Assembly (NCBI GenBank): GCA_023253415.1
Contig: JALRGK010000216.1
Location: 1-6,331, forward strand
Direction of reading: 5' to 3'
Length of the DNA: 6,331 nucleotides
Source of the DNA: Rhodocyclaceae bacterium
GTDB lineage: Bacteria > Pseudomonadota > Gammaproteobacteria > Burkholderiales > Rhodocyclaceae
Below are positions 5,946-6,331 of this stretch, one piece after another. Under the pieces are notes generated by a model, which did not search any database, was not told the origin of the DNA, and saw only the letters and a list, made by a program, of their open reading frames with translations. A program made the translations under genes and the position numbers. The first letter of the stretch is position 1. Each line of letters starts with the position of its first letter.

Positions 5946-6331
5946 TCGCCTACCTTGATGCCTTGAACCTCATTCGTCGTGCAGCAAGCGCCCCGAAGAG
6001 CGTAACAATAGACACGCACCAGGCACTGAACCGGGTGTTGGCTGAAGACTTTGTCGCGCCTTTTGCCCTACCCCGCTTCGACAACTCCAGCATGGATGGC
6101 TTTGCCCTTCGTGCCGAAGATACCGTTACCGCAAGCGTTGACACACCATTGACCCTGCCCGTACTTCGGGCCCAGGCAGCTGGTGACGTTGCTGGCAGCA
6201 ACCAGGCCGGAAGCACTGTTGAGATCATGACCGGTGCTGCCATGCCACTGCATGCTGACGCGGTGATTCCGATTGAAAACGTCTCGACTCTCTGCGATGC
6301 CCAGGGAGATATTACCCACATCACACTGAAC
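5942..6331 (+). CDS. moeA: Molybdopterin molybdenumtransferase MoeA, 3'-truncated by window edge
   Basis: MoeA inserts molybdate into adenylylated molybdopterin, the reaction following MogA, in the cytoplasm. The ATG at 5942 overlaps the upstream TGA as ATGA, and 130 codons stay open to the window end; family members are about 400 residues, so roughly two thirds is missing. Visible hallmarks are FDNSSMDGFALR (46-57), equal to the FDNSAMDGYAVR signature of E. coli MoeA, and IMTGAAMP followed by ADAVIP (95-110), equal to the IMTGAPVP...AVV region. These belong to the N-terminal dimerisation/linker domains; the molybdopterin-binding domain lies outside. The N-terminus is about a dozen residues shorter than in E. 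coli MoeA. The order after a MogA-like domain places consecutive steps of the pathway side by side. Confidence 0.95.
   Translation, partial: MIAYLDALNLIRRAASAPKSVTIDTHQALNRVLAEDFVAPFALPRFDNSSMDGFALRAEDTVTASVDTPLTLPVLRAQAAGDVAGSNQAGSTVEIMTGAAMPLHADAVIPIENVSTLCDAQGDITHITLN

Noticed and set aside
1..6331. Mobile element, CRISPR, tRNA or phage features
   Set aside because: The window is nearly fully occupied by intact metabolic genes on one strand. No direct or inverted repeats, transposase motifs or tRNA-like segments were seen.

Overview
All genes in this window lie on the + strand and are packed almost end to end. The window holds the 3' part of a sulfur-oxidation (Sox) locus running directly into a molybdenum-cofactor (Moco) biosynthesis locus. 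Base composition is moderately GC-rich by eye. The combination of SoxB, a secreted DsrE-like protein, a YeeE/YedE (SoxT/TsuA-like) transporter and an Escherichia coli-type MoaA points to a thiosulfate-oxidising proteobacterium, most likely gamma- or betaproteobacterial. Genus cannot be named from the sequence alone.

Sulfur half (1-3936): a 5'-truncated soxB (thiosulfohydrolase of the periplasmic Sox multienzyme pathway), then a small secreted DsrE/DsrF-family protein with one conserved cysteine, then a polytopic YeeE/YedE-family sulfur-compound transporter (start overlaps the previous stop as ATGA), then a Tat-exported dienelactone hydrolase-family protein with an intact Cys-Asp-His triad. 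Gaps are 17 nt, an overlap, and 11 nt, so this looks like one transcription unit. SoxB releases sulfate from SoxY-bound thiosulfate adducts in the periplasm. The DsrE-like protein and the transporter are plausible handlers and importers of reduced sulfur species in the same compartment, but that link is inferred. The hydrolase's substrate is unknown.

Moco half (3973-6331): moaA (GTP 3',8-cyclase), a single gene encoding a fused MoaC plus MogA/MoaB-type protein, and a 3'-truncated moeA. Together they cover cyclic pyranopterin monophosphate (cPMP) formation (MoaA, MoaC domain) and the late steps of molybdopterin adenylylation (MogA-like domain) and molybdate insertion (MoeA). The middle steps (MoaD, MoaE, MoeB) are not in view. 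moaA-moaCB are 5 nt apart and moaCB-moeA overlap as ATGA.

Only 36 nt separate the two halves, with no terminator-like hairpin, so co-transcription is possible. Moco is needed by molybdoenzymes of sulfur oxidation (SoxCD, SorAB, SoeABC) and by nitrate reductases, which makes the adjacency functionally sensible, though no such enzyme is in the window. No RNA genes, mobile elements, CRISPR arrays or repeats were seen, and there is no non-coding stretch above 36 nt.
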